NCBI RefSeq assembly: GCF_020554845.1
Contig: NZ_JAJCIA010000007.1
Location: 78,457-142,456 of the forward strand
DNA from: Blautia faecis
GTDB lineage: Bacteria; Bacillota; Clostridia; Lachnospirales; Lachnospiraceae
DNA: 64,000 bases
Reading direction: 5' to 3'
The position numbers and the translations under genes are program-made. The notes under the pieces were generated by a model, which made no database searches, was not told the DNA's origin, and saw only the letters and a list, made by a program, of their open reading frames with translations. Position 1 is the stretch's first letter. Every line of letters starts with the position of its first letter. This document shows, one piece after another, positions 41,842-51,601 of the stretch.

Positions 41842-42900
41842 ATGAGATTTATTCATCTTGCAGATGTACATCTTGGTGCAGTGCCCGACAGAGGCTGCCC
41901 ATGGAGTGACAAGCGGGAGAATGAAATCTGGGAAACATTCCGCCGGGTTATTGCGGGTATCCGCGAAAATCCGGTGGATTTGTTATTTATAGCCGGAGAT
42001 TTGTTCCATCGTCAGCCACTTCCATATGAATTGAAAGAAGTAAACGATTTATTTTCCAGAATACCGGAAACAAGGGTATATTTAATGGCAGGAGAAAGGG
42101 ATTATCTGAAAGAAAATTCTTTTTACAGAACTTTCACCTGGGCACCGAATGTGACTTTTTTTCCGGAAGAGAAGGTAACCTGTGTGAAAGATACGCAATT
42201 CGGGGTATATGTTTATGGAATGAGCTATGAACATTCACAGATCAGACAGCCCTTGTATGATGGCGTACGCCCTGTGAAAAATGATGGAGTGCATATTCTT
42301 ATGGCTCATGGCGGTGATGAAAGCCATTGCCCGTTAAATATAGCTGCACTTGTAGGAGCAGGTTTTGATTATATTGCATTGGGGCATTTCCATACTCCAC
42401 AGAGCGTAATAAGAGATGTGGCTGCTTACAGCGGAGCTCCTGAGCCAATTGAAAGTAATGATCTGGGAGCGCATGGCTATATTGAGGGAAGAATTGAAAA
42501 TGGAAAAGTGAAAACCCGATTTGTTCCGTTTTCTATTCGAACCTATAGTCAGCTTCTTCTCAATGTAAATGAAGAAAGCACCCAGCTATCTATTGAAGAA
42601 GCTTTGAAGGATGAGATATATAAAAAAGGCGGACTGAATATATATCGTGTAATTCTTCAGGGGAAAAGAAAACCAGAGCTTTTTCTGATTCCGGAAAAAC
42701 TGAAATCCTTTGGAAATATTACGGAAGTACTGGATGAGACCAGACCTGCTTATGATTTGGAAGAACTGCAGAAAAAATATGCCGGAACTTTGATAGGAGA
42801 TTATATCTGCTTTTTTATGGAAAAAAACAGAAATACAGTGGAAGATAAGGCCCTGTACTATGGTTTGCAGGCACTGCTGGAGACAAGACATTCCAGCTGA
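41842..42900 (+). CDS. YhaO/SbcD-like metallophosphoesterase
   Basis: 352 residues. Mre11/SbcD-type nuclease subunit: HLADVHLG (Asp8, His10), IAGDLFH, MAGERDYL (in place of the usual GNHD), LMAHGG and LGHFHTPQ. The replacement of the asparagine-histidine-aspartate motif by GERD is notable. Starts 15 bases after asnS; AGGTAAAAG ahead of ATG. Paired with the YhaN-like gene at 42975, as yhaO-yhaN in Bacillus; a DNA-end processing role is inferred. Confidence 0.82.
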   Translation: MRFIHLADVHLGAVPDRGCPWSDKRENEIWETFRRVIAGIRENPVDLLFIAGDLFHRQPLPYELKEVNDLFSRIPETRVYLMAGERDYLKENSFYRTFTWAPNVTFFPEEKVTCVKDTQFGVYVYGMSYEHSQIRQPLYDGVRPVKNDGVHILMAHGGDESHCPLNIAALVGAGFDYIALGHFHTPQSVIRDVAAYSGAPEPIESNDLGAHGYIEGRIENGKVKTRFVPFSIRTYSQLLLNVNEESTQLSIEEALKDEIYKKGGLNIYRVILQGKRKPELFLIPEKLKSFGNITEVLDETRPAYDLEELQKKYAGTLIGDYICFFMEKNRNTVEDKALYYGLQALLETRHSS

Positions 42901-42974
42901 CATAGAGCAGATAGTAACAGAAAATATGTATTGCAGTGTAAAAGTGAGATGTATGTGCGAGGGAATAAGGTTAT

Positions 42975-44483
42975 ATGATTTTTAAACGCATATTAATAAA
43001 TAATTTTGGTGGGCTTCGGGAAAAAGACATAGAATTGATATCCGGAGTAAATGTGCTCTATGGAATGAATGAAACAGAAAAGAATATTGTGTTTCTTTTT
43101 GTGAAGAACATGTTCTTTGGAATGCCTGAAAAAATGCAGGAGAAGAACGGAATTTATGAAAAAGCAGGTACTGAAGCTTCTCAGGAAAAATATGGTGGAA
43201 TTATATGGTTTCAGCACAATGGAAAAGATTACCGCCTGACGCGGGAAACAGGGGAAGGAATTCATAGTTGTGAGTTGTTCTGTGAAGATACCAGAGAAAT
43301 TTTAAATGGAGAAAATGGAGCCCTCGAGAGGATCCTTGGGGGATTTAGTGAGAATCTGTTCGACAATACTGTTATGGTAGAATCACTTAGCGGTAGTTCT
43401 TCCAGGGAAATGGCAAGGAAACTACAGAATAAACTGTCTGTTCTCAGCAAAAGCGGAGATGGTCTGGTAGATCTTGGAAGAACGGAGCAGATGCTAAAGA
43501 TGTGGCGCAAGGGATATCTCACCCAGAAAGAACGTGGCAGGAAAGCAGTTCAGAGAGAACAGGAAAAACTGGGCGAGAAACTGGAAAGCCTGCAGAATGA
43601 CCTGGATGGACTTCGGGACCAGAAGGGGCAGGTGGTTCAGGCGCAGGCAAAAATTTATTCTGCAGCAGGGAAAGAAGAAGCCACTGTGATTGAAGAACAG
43701 CTACAGACTATAGAGAAAAAGAATCTGGGAATGGTGATAGCAGGTATTCTGGCTGTTATTGTGGGAATTGTTGGCATTGTTGGAAAATTTCAGTTAACTG
43801 ATGAGATGTCTAAAATAGGAATGGATGTGTGCATCATTGCTGCTGTTGTGGCAATGGTTTATACACTTACTGCACGAAGAAAGCTGCGTATGGAGTTTGT
43901 AAAGCTAAAGAAGAAAAAAGTGTATTTGCAGTCACAGCAGGAAAAGCTGAAATCCAGTAAAGAAGATATTGATGGAATTTACGGTGAGAAACTGACTGCT
44001 TTTACGAATTTGCAGAGCGAATATCAGGAATTTGAGCTGGAAATGTCACTTCCTACTTCTGAAGATCTGGAAACACAGTCCTTGAACCTGGCTATGGATA
44101 CCATTAAAGAGCTGTCACGCAGTATTTATCTTGAGAAAGGCAGAAAGATTCGGATACGAGCATCCCAAATTTTCAGGGAACTTACAGATGGAAAATATAT
44201 AGAGTTCTATGGAGATGAGGGACAGAGTTTGGAACTGTGTCTGGAAGAGGGAACTGTTTTGGCAGAAAATCTGGAAAAGGAAAACCTTGAAATGCTGTAT
44301 TTTTCTATTCAGATGGCTGCTGCTGAGTTGTTCACGAATGAAACTGTTTTTCCAGTTATTTTGGATGATATTTTCCATGGGAAGAATCAGGATAAGCTTA
44401 TGGCAGTTTTCAGGTGGCTGAAAAAACAGCCCAGACAGGTGCTGCTTTTTACCAATAATAAGGATATGGCTGACATTTTTTAG
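42975..44483 (+). CDS. YhaN-like SMC/AAA protein with altered P-loop
   Basis: 502 residues, much shorter than Bacillus YhaN (over 900, from memory). N-terminus fits the SbcC/YhaN head (LINNFGGLREKDIEL...VNVLYG), but the Walker A region reads GMNETEKNI (30-38) where GxNExGKST is expected: the Gly, Ser and Thr are lost. A coiled coil is interrupted by two membrane helices (about 256-300), as in YhaN, and Walker B is VILDDIF. No ABC-type signature is evident. Possibly a pseudo-ATPase partner of the adjacent YhaO-like protein. Confidence 0.72.
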   Translation: MIFKRILINNFGGLREKDIELISGVNVLYGMNETEKNIVFLFVKNMFFGMPEKMQEKNGIYEKAGTEASQEKYGGIIWFQHNGKDYRLTRETGEGIHSCELFCEDTREILNGENGALERILGGFSENLFDNTVMVESLSGSSSREMARKLQNKLSVLSKSGDGLVDLGRTEQMLKMWRKGYLTQKERGRKAVQREQEKLGEKLESLQNDLDGLRDQKGQVVQAQAKIYSAAGKEEATVIEEQLQTIEKKNLGMVIAGILAVIVGIVGIVGKFQLTDEMSKIGMDVCIIAAVVAMVYTLTARRKLRMEFVKLKKKKVYLQSQQEKLKSSKEDIDGIYGEKLTAFTNLQSEYQEFELEMSLPTSEDLETQSLNLAMDTIKELSRSIYLEKGRKIRIRASQIFRELTDGKYIEFYGDEGQSLELCLEEGTVLAENLEKENLEMLYFSIQMAAAELFTNETVFPVILDDIFHGKNQDKLMAVFRWLKKQPRQVLLFTNNKDMADIF

Positions 44484-44569
44484 AAAACTGTTACAGTGAA
44501 TGTTAAGTGATCGCGAAGCATGTAACTGTGAAAGTACTGAACAGTTACAAATAAATGATAACAAAACAA

Positions 44570-44597
44570 GAGGCTGACACCTGGAAGGGTCAGCCTC
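44570..44597. terminator. Bidirectional terminator, yhaN-like / prs
   Basis: GAGGCTGAC (44570-44578) pairs with GTCAGCCTC (44589-44597). T-rich on both sides. Just upstream, TGTAACTGT/ACAGTTACA forms another inverted repeat. Confidence 0.75.
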
Positions 44598-44609
44598 AAA
44601 TTATTTTAT

Positions 44610-45785
44610 TTATTTCTCATACTGTGCCATATATTTGTTTACACAGCGTTTAATCCTGTCAACTGGATTCAGCAGATGGCTTACAGACATATCATGATTC
44701 AGTGTATCAATGATCAGTGCAATGTATTTGCTCATATCACAGGAAATGTAATATGGTTTTGCAAGAAGTTCCTCAGACTGATATACCATATTGGTAGTGA
44801 GAAGCTTGTCAAATACACCAGCAGCATGTGCTTCATCGAATTTCTTAAGGTTGTCTGTAAACAGACCGAACGTGGAGCAAAGGTAAATTCTGCCGGCACC
44901 CCTGTCCTTAAGAAGAGAAGCAATCTTCAGGATAGTGTCACCAGAAGAGATCATGTCATCAATCAGGATCATATCCTTGCCTGCTACATTTGGACCAAGG
45001 AACTCATAGGCTGCAATCGGATGTCTTCCTCCTATATTCTTGGAGTAGTCAAGGCGTTTGTAATACATGCCCATATCAACACCCAGGATGTTTGCAAGAT
45101 AGATCGCACGGCTCATGCTGCCCTCATCCGGGCTGATGATCATAAAATGCTCATTGTCAATGTGAAGTCCCTGTTCATGGTTCAGAAGAGCCTTGATAAA
45201 CTGATAAGAAGGCTGAACAGTCTCAAATCCATGAAGTGGGGTGGCATTCTGAATCTGTGGGTCATGTGCGTCGAAAGTGATAATATTTTCAACTCCCATA
45301 TTTATCAGTTCATGAAGGGAAGTAGCACAGTCAAGAGACTCTCTTCCAATACGCTTGCTCTGACGACCCTCATAAAGGTATGGCATGATTACATTCACGC
45401 GGCGGGCCTTTCCTCCAATAGCTGCAATTACACGCTTCAGATCCTGATAATGATCATCTGGGGACATCAGGTTGGTGTATTTGCCAATTGGATATGAGAT
45501 GTTGTAGTTACATACATCTACAAGAATATAAACATCATCTCCTCGCACGGACTCGGTGATCACACATTTACCTTCTCCGGAACCGAAACGAGGGTTCTGA
45601 ACTTTGATTGTATAGGAATCTCTTTTGTATCCTTCAAAGGCGAAAGAATCTGATTCTGAATGCTCACGCTCCTTACGCCACTTAACGAGCCATTCGTCGA
45701 CTTTCTGTCCAAGGCTCCTGCAGCTTTCCAAAGGAACTAATCCCAGTCTTCCAACGGGAAGTGTAGTCAATTCTTCTTGTGCCAT
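44610..45785 (-). CDS. prs: Ribose-phosphate pyrophosphokinase
   Basis: 391 residues; makes PRPP from ribose-5-phosphate and ATP. PRPP-binding loop LIDDMISSGDTI, flexible loop RQSKRIGRES, and TFDAHDPQIQN, SPDEGSMSRA. It is about 70 residues longer than the standard enzyme, with an N-terminal extension (LTTLPVGRLGLVPLESC...) seen in a Clostridial long form. ATG 45785 with AGGAGGAAA upstream; three bases after the dnaI stop, so probably in the dnaD-dnaI-prs transcript. Confidence 0.93.
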   Translation of the reverse strand: MAQEELTTLPVGRLGLVPLESCRSLGQKVDEWLVKWRKEREHSESDSFAFEGYKRDSYTIKVQNPRFGSGEGKCVITESVRGDDVYILVDVCNYNISYPIGKYTNLMSPDDHYQDLKRVIAAIGGKARRVNVIMPYLYEGRQSKRIGRESLDCATSLHELINMGVENIITFDAHDPQIQNATPLHGFETVQPSYQFIKALLNHEQGLHIDNEHFMIISPDEGSMSRAIYLANILGVDMGMYYKRLDYSKNIGGRHPIAAYEFLGPNVAGKDMILIDDMISSGDTILKIASLLKDRGAGRIYLCSTFGLFTDNLKKFDEAHAAGVFDKLLTTNMVYQSEELLAKPYYISCDMSKYIALIIDTLNHDMSVSHLLNPVDRIKRCVNKYMAQYEK

Positions 45786-45788
45786 TCT

Positions 45789-46775
45789 TTACTTTCCTCC
45801 TAAAAAAATTTTCTGAATGCGGATATCTTTTCCCACAAGCTTGGTCATCTGATAGTTGCTGGCGATGCGGGAAAAGGTTCTCTCAGAATAAGTTGCTGAG
45901 AAATCTTCCAGCTTCAGGTTTGTGGAAATAATCGTAGATTTCTTGCGCATGATCCGCTCATTGATGCACAGGAAAAGCTGTGAAGATACAAAGCTGTTGG
46001 TAAGCTCTGTACCCAGGTCATCAATAATCAGCAGGTCACAGTCAAAAATCGGTTCATCATCGGGAGCGTCGCTGCCTCTGGAAAAAGCAGAGCCTGCAAG
46101 AAAATCAAAAAGCTCGAATGAAGAAAAATAAAGTACACAGTGTGCACTGTCCAGAAGATCGTGAGCGATGCAGTGGGAAAGAAAGGTCTTGCCCACACCT
46201 GTGTCGCCGTAGAAAAACAGGTTCTGGAAAGAATTATCAAAGTCAGCGACAAATTCCTTCGCCATCTTATACGCGCGACGTGCAGTCTCACGTTCGGTGA
46301 GTCCCGTTGAATCATTTGTTATTGTATCAGAATAAAAGTCAAAAGAAAAGTGGTCAAAGTTCTCTTTTTCAAGAATTTCTTTTAAATTTGACTGTGTATA
46401 CAGAAGTTCGATCTCTGCCTTCTTGAAACAGGAGCATTTCTGGCTGCCGATATAGCCAGTATCCTGGCAAAGAGGGCAGGTGTAGCTCATCTCCAAATAA
46501 TCAGCAGGATAGCCGGAAGAAAGCAGTAATGCAGTGCGTTCCTGGGAAAGCAGGGCAATATCATTGCGAAGATCTTCAATGCCGACTTCCTGGCGGCTGA
46601 TCAGGGCCCGGGCCTTCCTGGCACTTAAAGTAGCTACTTCCTCGTCGATTTCACGCAGACGGGGAATTTTCTCATAGGCTTCAGCAAGATGCTCTTCCTG
46701 TATGCGGCGGTTCCTGGCCTGGCGACGGTTGTATTCCCGCATTATAGTATCGTATTGGTAATTCTGTAAGGGCAT
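45789..46775 (-). CDS. dnaI: DnaI/DnaC-like replicative helicase loader
   Basis: 328 residues. AAA+ ATPase with Walker A FYGDTGVGKTFLS (188-200) and Walker B DLLIIDDLGTE (247-257). The N-terminal half holds a coiled segment and a Cys cluster (Cys100, Cys103, Cys114, Cys116) like the zinc-binding domain of DnaI. Loads the DnaB/DnaC-type helicase during replication start or restart. Next to dnaD, its functional partner in Firmicutes. Confidence 0.9.
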   Translation of the reverse strand: MPLQNYQYDTIMREYNRRQARNRRIQEEHLAEAYEKIPRLREIDEEVATLSARKARALISRQEVGIEDLRNDIALLSQERTALLLSSGYPADYLEMSYTCPLCQDTGYIGSQKCSCFKKAEIELLYTQSNLKEILEKENFDHFSFDFYSDTITNDSTGLTERETARRAYKMAKEFVADFDNSFQNLFFYGDTGVGKTFLSHCIAHDLLDSAHCVLYFSSFELFDFLAGSAFSRGSDAPDDEPIFDCDLLIIDDLGTELTNSFVSSQLFLCINERIMRKKSTIISTNLKLEDFSATYSERTFSRIASNYQMTKLVGKDIRIQKIFLGGK

Positions 46776-46840
46776 GTAAATTCTCCTTCCAGGTTATAAG
46801 ACGTTCGTATGTGTTTTAAAGAAAAATCTGTTTCCAGGAT

Positions 46841-48025
46841 TTAATTTGGTTTGTTAAGCAGTTTCTTCTCATATTCAGCAAAATCGTAGTCACGCTGATG
46901 GAAATTGTTAAAGCGGTTTGGGGCTGCGGATTTCGGCTTGTCTGCCTTCGACACTGCTTTTTCCAGCTTGCGCTTCTGGTGCTGGGCATCCTGAAGACGG
47001 ACATCCCCTAAAGTTCGGATGTTTTTATCCTTCCAGCGCTGCAGAATTTTGTCTGCATATGGAAAACTTGGCTGTCCAGTCTGCAGAATTGTCCGTGAGC
47101 AGGCTTCCTGAATCAATTCCATGGCAAAACCATAGTCCCTGGTCCAGGTATTGATCAGCGAAATTTCCGCGTCTGAAGGATTGCGGTTGGCAATTCCCAT
47201 CGCTTTCAGAACAGAAAAATATTCTTTGCTGTAGCGGGAGGTGGAATCCTTTGCCATTTCAACTGTGGTAATTCCTTCCTCCTTCCATGCCATGGCAACC
47301 GTCTCGATATAACGGATGCTGCGGTGGTCACGTCCTACACAGTATTCGATCAGATAATCGATCAAATCTACAGACATGTGCAGCTCGTCGTAGAAAAACA
47401 GGATTTTGCGTGTCTCTGTGGGGGTGAGCGTTTTGCCGAGGTATTGCTCGGCAATGTAAAGAAGCTGGATAATATCTTCATTCTGTTTCAGCTCCTTCAC
47501 CCGATCCGGGGTAAGCGCTTTCGTTTCGGAAAGTGGTTTGGAGAAAGAAGGGGGGACAGGCAGATCGGTGCTGCGGCGGGAGACCTGATCAGTCTGCAAC
47601 GGTTTATCAGTGGGGACACTGGGAATGCCGGCTGTGGGTTCTGGGGCAGAAATGTGATAAGCATCAGGCACATCTCCGAGCGAACCAGCGTTACAGATAC
47701 CTGCGGGAGTCACCGTAGCCAGCATATCTGCTTCATTCCACGGTGCCTGTAAGGTAATTCCTGTCAATTCAGCTTCCTCGTATAAGAGGGTAATCAGCTT
47801 CTCAGACTCCCAGTATTTCAGCGCACGGAGGATATCTCCTTCTGTACAGAACAGGGAATCTGCCATCTGGGAAAGCCCGAAAGCTTCCTCCGGGCGGCCA
47901 AGCATACGGAGCAGATAAATATAGACTTTTACAAATTCTCCATTTGCCTTTGGCATAAAACGGTCGATAAAAATATTGGATAAAATGGTGGCATCATTAA
48001 GCCCTGTACTATGTAACCTGATCAT
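46841..48025 (-). CDS. dnaD: DnaD domain replication initiation protein
   Basis: 394 residues from ATG 48025 (AAGGAG seven bases upstream; the in-frame starts to 48088 have no ribosome site). N-terminal winged-helix DnaD domain (DATILSNIFIDRFMPKANGEFVKVYIYLL), a Pro/Ser linker (about 130-185), then two DnaB_2/DnaD C-terminal domains (DLIDYLIEYCVGRDHRSIRYIE and a second near WTRDYGFAMELI). Remodels DNA and helps helicase loading at origins. Its upstream region is packed with DnaA boxes. Confidence 0.88.
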   Translation of the reverse strand: MIRLHSTGLNDATILSNIFIDRFMPKANGEFVKVYIYLLRMLGRPEEAFGLSQMADSLFCTEGDILRALKYWESEKLITLLYEEAELTGITLQAPWNEADMLATVTPAGICNAGSLGDVPDAYHISAPEPTAGIPSVPTDKPLQTDQVSRRSTDLPVPPSFSKPLSETKALTPDRVKELKQNEDIIQLLYIAEQYLGKTLTPTETRKILFFYDELHMSVDLIDYLIEYCVGRDHRSIRYIETVAMAWKEEGITTVEMAKDSTSRYSKEYFSVLKAMGIANRNPSDAEISLINTWTRDYGFAMELIQEACSRTILQTGQPSFPYADKILQRWKDKNIRTLGDVRLQDAQHQKRKLEKAVSKADKPKSAAPNRFNNFHQRDYDFAEYEKKLLNKPN

Positions 48026-48076
48026 GGAAACACTCCTTATCTGGGAATATGAATCATCACTGTTCATTGTGTTTGC

Positions 48077-48105
48077 ATTATAGCACACCCCTTTTTAAAT
48101 GAGAA
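48077..48105 (-). promoter_or_regulatory. Promoter of dnaD-dnaI-prs
   Basis: On the minus strand TTCTCA (48105-48100), 17-base spacer, TGCTATAAT with an extended -10 (TATAAT 48082-48077). Confidence 0.65.
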
Positions 48106-48152
48106 TAGGAGATTTTTTGCCGGGATTTTTACAAAATGTGTGTGGACTACTA

Positions 48153-48392
48153 TGTGGATAATGTGGATAATGTGGAAACCAAGTTGCACATAATGTTTAT
48201 GGGAAACCCGAAAAATGCGGAAAATTAAAGAAAAACTGTGATTTTTGTCGAGTTATGTCGTAGTATTATGTTAAGCACTTTATACACATAAGAATCCACA
48301 TGCAGGCCAGTGCAAAAATGTGCATAAGCCTGTGGATAATGTGGATAACTATTAAATTGCTTGAATTTCCAAGCTTTTTTCAATGTGGATAA
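48153..48392. promoter_or_regulatory. DnaA-box cluster upstream of dnaD
   Basis: Seven exact matches to TTATNCACA within 240 bases. Minus-orientation TGTGNATAA at 48153-48161, 48162-48170, 48319-48327, 48331-48339, 48340-48348 and 48384-48392; plus-orientation TTATACACA at 48280-48288. Two pairs abut with no gap. Near matches add to this (48171-48179, 48292-48300). No gene in 48106-48492. DnaA binding is very likely; whether it serves regulation of dnaD, DnaA titration or an origin cannot be told. Confidence 0.8.
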
Positions 48393-48481
48393 TTATTTTT
48401 GGCAAAAACAGTCTGTGACCGTGGATATGAGAAGGTATGCACGTTTTGCCAGGAAAAACAGATCAGAGACAATAAAAATGG

Positions 48482-48531
48482 TAAAACAAAAACAGCGGAT
48501 GCCAGGTCTTAAAAGGACATGACAACCGCTG
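48482..48531 (-). terminator. Terminator of murC
   Basis: CAGCGG (48493-48498) and CCGCTG (48526-48531) close an imperfect stem; the minus strand then reads TTTTTGTTTT. Confidence 0.65.
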
Positions 48532-48544
48532 AAATTGCAATCAA

Positions 48545-49924
48545 TTATTTTCCAAGTAACTGTTCTCCGATTTTAACAACATCTCCGGCACCCATTGTGA
48601 TCAACAGATCTCCGGCTTCACAATTATTCAGCAGGAAATTCTCAATCTCATCAAAGGTTGGGAAATATTCGCATGGAGTACCAAGCTCCTGGATCCGTGC
48701 CTGCAGATCCTTGGAAGAGATTCCAAGATTATCTGTTTCTCTTGCTGCATAAATGTCTGCCAGAACCACATGATCGGCAAGCTTAAGAGCCTGTGCAAAT
48801 TCCGGAAGAAGAGCCTTGGTACGTGTGTAAGTATGAGGCTGGAATACGCACCACAGCTTCTTGTGTGGATAATTGTGTGCAGCGTTTAAAGTAGCCTGGA
48901 TTTCTGTTGGATGATGCGCATAATCATCAACAATGGTAACGCCTGCTACTTCGCCTTTATACTGGAAACGGCGATCTGTTCCTGTGAAACTGCCAAGTCC
49001 TTTGACAATGACATCATTCGGAATCTGAAGAAGCCGAGCCAGAGCAATTGCTGCCAGGGCATTGGAAACATTGTGGCTGCCCGGAACTTTCAGATAGAAA
49101 CTGCCGGCCTTTCTGCCATCCTTCAGAACGGTAAAGGATGCATGTCCATATTTGTCATAAGTGATATCTGTGGCCTGATACTGAGCTTCATGCTCCAGAC
49201 CATATGTAATAATTTTACATGAAAGGTCTTTGATAATATCCTGATAATGCAGCGTATCCGCATTGATGATCAGGGCTCCGTCTGCGGGAAGCAGCTGGGC
49301 AAATCTGCGGAAGGAATGACGGATATCATCAATATCCTTAAAAAAGTCCAGATGGTCAGCATCAATGTTCAGGATCACACTGATCTTCGGGAAAAAGCTT
49401 AAAAAGCTGTTGGTATACTCACAGGCTTCTGTGACAAATGTTTCGGACTGACCTACTCGGATATTTCCCCCGATAGAAGGAAGAATGCCGCCAACACTGA
49501 TGGTCGGATCCGCATCTGCTTCCAGAAGAATCTGGGAGATCATGGAAGTAGTGGTGGTCTTGCCATGGGTTCCGGAAACTGCGATTGGGGTATCGTAGTT
49601 GCGCATGATCTGACCAAGAAGCTGGGCTCTGGTCAGCATTGGAATGCCTTTTTCCACTGCACTGGCATATTCCGGGTTATCCGGATGAATGGCTGCAGTG
49701 TAAACTACAAGTTCTACATCGTCTGTAATATTGGAAGCGCGCTGTCCGTAAAAGATGCGTGCACCTTTCCTGGTAAGGGAATCCGTAAGCGGGCTTTCTT
49801 TGGAATCAGAGCCGGAAACCTTGAAATCCTCGCCGAGAAGGATCTCAGCAAGTCCGCTCATGCTGATTCCGCCAATACCGATAAAATGGATATGAAGCGG
49901 TTTATGGAAGTCTATCTGATACAT
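48545..49924 (-). CDS. murC: UDP-N-acetylmuramate-L-alanine ligase
   Basis: 459 residues. Adds L-Ala to UDP-MurNAc with ATP, first step of the peptidoglycan stem peptide. N-terminal Rossmann GIGGISMSGLAEI, ATP loop SGTHGKTTTTSM (117-128), EACEYTNSFL, DYAHHPTEI and FQPHTYTRT motifs are all present. ATG 49924 with AAGGAG upstream. Confidence 0.96.
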   Translation of the reverse strand: MYQIDFHKPLHIHFIGIGGISMSGLAEILLGEDFKVSGSDSKESPLTDSLTRKGARIFYGQRASNITDDVELVVYTAAIHPDNPEYASAVEKGIPMLTRAQLLGQIMRNYDTPIAVSGTHGKTTTTSMISQILLEADADPTISVGGILPSIGGNIRVGQSETFVTEACEYTNSFLSFFPKISVILNIDADHLDFFKDIDDIRHSFRRFAQLLPADGALIINADTLHYQDIIKDLSCKIITYGLEHEAQYQATDITYDKYGHASFTVLKDGRKAGSFYLKVPGSHNVSNALAAIALARLLQIPNDVIVKGLGSFTGTDRRFQYKGEVAGVTIVDDYAHHPTEIQATLNAAHNYPHKKLWCVFQPHTYTRTKALLPEFAQALKLADHVVLADIYAARETDNLGISSKDLQARIQELGTPCEYFPTFDEIENFLLNNCEAGDLLITMGAGDVVKIGEQLLGK

Positions 49925-50021
49925 GTTAATCTCCTTATGCTAATCATTTTTGAAGCGATTCAATATTCATTGAAGGAAAAGCCTCCTGAATCGTTATGAA
50001 TTTTTACAATTACTTTCATTT

Positions 50022-50049
50022 ATTATACCCCGAACTGTGAAAATTGCAA
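50022..50049 (-). promoter_or_regulatory. Promoter of murC
   Basis: Minus strand TTGCAA (50049-50044), 16-base spacer, TATAAT (50027-50022); leader of about 90 bases. Confidence 0.7.
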
Positions 50050-50282
50050 AGTATTTCTTTGGATAGTCGGTAACCAATACAATAATTTCCCTTTCCTACA
50101 GTGTCGCTGTTCACGATTTTCACAGCAGTATGCTTCGCAAAACACAGTAATACTACTGTACAAAATGAATAAAAAAAACAATCAGAGATTCGGTTGTGTC
50201 GAAAAAACATGTACAATAACGATAAAAAAAGTAAAATATCAACAAATAAATTGTAAAATATGTTTATTAAATATGGGAAGTA

Positions 50283-50291
50283 TGGTATAAT
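50283..50291 (+). promoter_or_regulatory. Extended -10 of glgC
   Basis: TGGTATAAT, an extended -10 element about 32 bases ahead of glgC; no good -35. Confidence 0.55.
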
Positions 50292-50323
50292 GATAAATCA
50301 TAACTACAACAAGAGGTGATAGC

Positions 50324-51601
50324 ATGATTAAAAAAGAAATGATTGCCATGCTCTTAGCCGGCGGCCAAGGCAGCAGACTTGGGGTACTGACAGAAAAAGT
50401 GGCCAAACCAGCAGTAGCTTTTGGAGGTAAGTACCGTATCATTGATTTTCCGTTAAGTAACTGTATTAATTCAGGAATTGATACAGTTGGAGTCCTGACA
50501 CAGTATCAGCCTCTGAGACTGAATACCCATATCGGTATCGGTGTTCCGTGGGACCTGGACAGAACTGAAGGCGGTGTAACCGTACTTCCACCTTATGAGA
50601 AGAGCACAAACAGCGAGTGGTACACAGGAACAGCCAATGCCATTTTCCAGAATATGGCGTATATGGAGCAGTACAATCCCGATTATGTGCTTATCCTTTC
50701 AGGAGATCATATATATAAGATGGATTACGAGGTTATGCTCGACTTCCACAAGGCAAATAAGGCGGATGTGACCATTGCCTGTATGCCTGTACCTATTGAG
50801 GAAGCCAGCCGTTTCGGCATCATGGTAACGGATGAGACTTTCCGTGTAACTGAATTTGAGGAGAAACCAGAGCATCCAAGCAGCAATCTGGCATCTATGG
50901 GAATTTATATTTTCAGCTGGCCGGTTCTGAAGGAAGCGCTTTACGCACTGAAGGATCAGCAGAGTTGTGACTTTGGTAAACATATTCTTCCATATTGCAA
51001 GGATAAAGGACAGCGCCTTTTCGCCTATGAATACAATGGCTACTGGAAAGATGTTGGAACTCTTGGTTCCTACTGGGAAGCAAATATGGAACTGATTGAT
51101 ATTATTCCTGAGTTTAATCTTTATGAGGAATTCTGGAAGATTTACACCAAGGGGGATATCATCCAGCCGCAGTATATTTCAGAAGAGGCCGTTCTGGACA
51201 GATGTCTTATCGGTGAAGGCTCTGAAATCTATGGCGAAGTACATAATTCTGTAATCGGATCGAATGTTGTGATCGGAAAGGGCAGTGTGATCCGGGATTC
51301 CATTATCATGCGGAATACAACCATCGGTGAGAATGTAAACATGGAAAAGGCAATTGTGGCAGAGGACGTAACCATAGGAAATGATGTGGTTCTTGGCTGC
51401 GGCGAGGAAGCACCTAATATAAAGAAACCTGCGGTATATGCATTTGGCATTGCGACCATAGGAGAAGGCTCCGTGATTCCGGATAATGTTAAGATTGGAA
51501 AGAACACGGCGATTTCCGGTGTGACCACCCAGGCAGATTATCCGGATGGCATTCTGGAAAGCGGACAGGTAATTGCAACAAAGGACGGTGACAAAGCATG
51601 A
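50324..51601 (+). CDS. glgC: Glucose-1-phosphate adenylyltransferase, catalytic subunit
   Basis: 425 residues. Makes ADP-glucose for glycogen synthesis. [20 protein letters not shown] (nucleotide loop), [17 protein letters not shown] (sugar-phosphate region) and a C-terminal left-handed beta-helix with hexapeptide repeats. GAGGTGATAG precedes the ATG; the stop overlaps glgD (ATGA). Confidence 0.96.
   Translation: MIKKEMIAMLLAGGQGSRLGVLTEKVAKPAVAFGGKYRIIDFPLSNCINSGIDTVGVLTQYQPLRLNTHIGIGVPWDLDRTEGGVTVLPPYEKSTNSEWYTGTANAIFQNMAYMEQYNPDYVLILSGDHIYKMDYEVMLDFHKANKADVTIACMPVPIEEASRFGIMVTDETFRVTEFEEKPEHPSSNLASMGIYIFSWPVLKEALYALKDQQSCDFGKHILPYCKDKGQRLFAYEYNGYWKDVGTLGSYWEANMELIDIIPEFNLYEEFWKIYTKGDIIQPQYISEEAVLDRCLIGEGSEIYGEVHNSVIGSNVVIGKGSVIRDSIIMRNTTIGENVNMEKAIVAEDVTIGNDVVLGCGEEAPNIKKPAVYAFGIATIGEGSVIPDNVKIGKNTAISGVTTQADYPDGILESGQVIATKDGDKA

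Larger units (their letters stand above)
49925..50323. other. Divergent intergenic region murC / glgC
   Basis: No gene seen in about 400 bases. It holds the murC promoter (50022-50049, minus), the glgC -10 (50286-50291), an A/T-rich tract 50160-50280, and GTGTCGCTGTTCACG near 50101 that resembles dispersed GTGAACAG motifs elsewhere. Confidence 0.6.

Noticed and set aside
44676..45497. Long plus-strand open frame opposite prs
   Set aside because: Shadow of a highly conserved enzyme; product has no recognisable feature and no ribosome site.
48153..48392. Tandem TGTGGATAA units considered as CRISPR or simple repeat
   Set aside because: Units are only 9 bases, irregularly spaced, without spacers of constant length, and match DnaA boxes.
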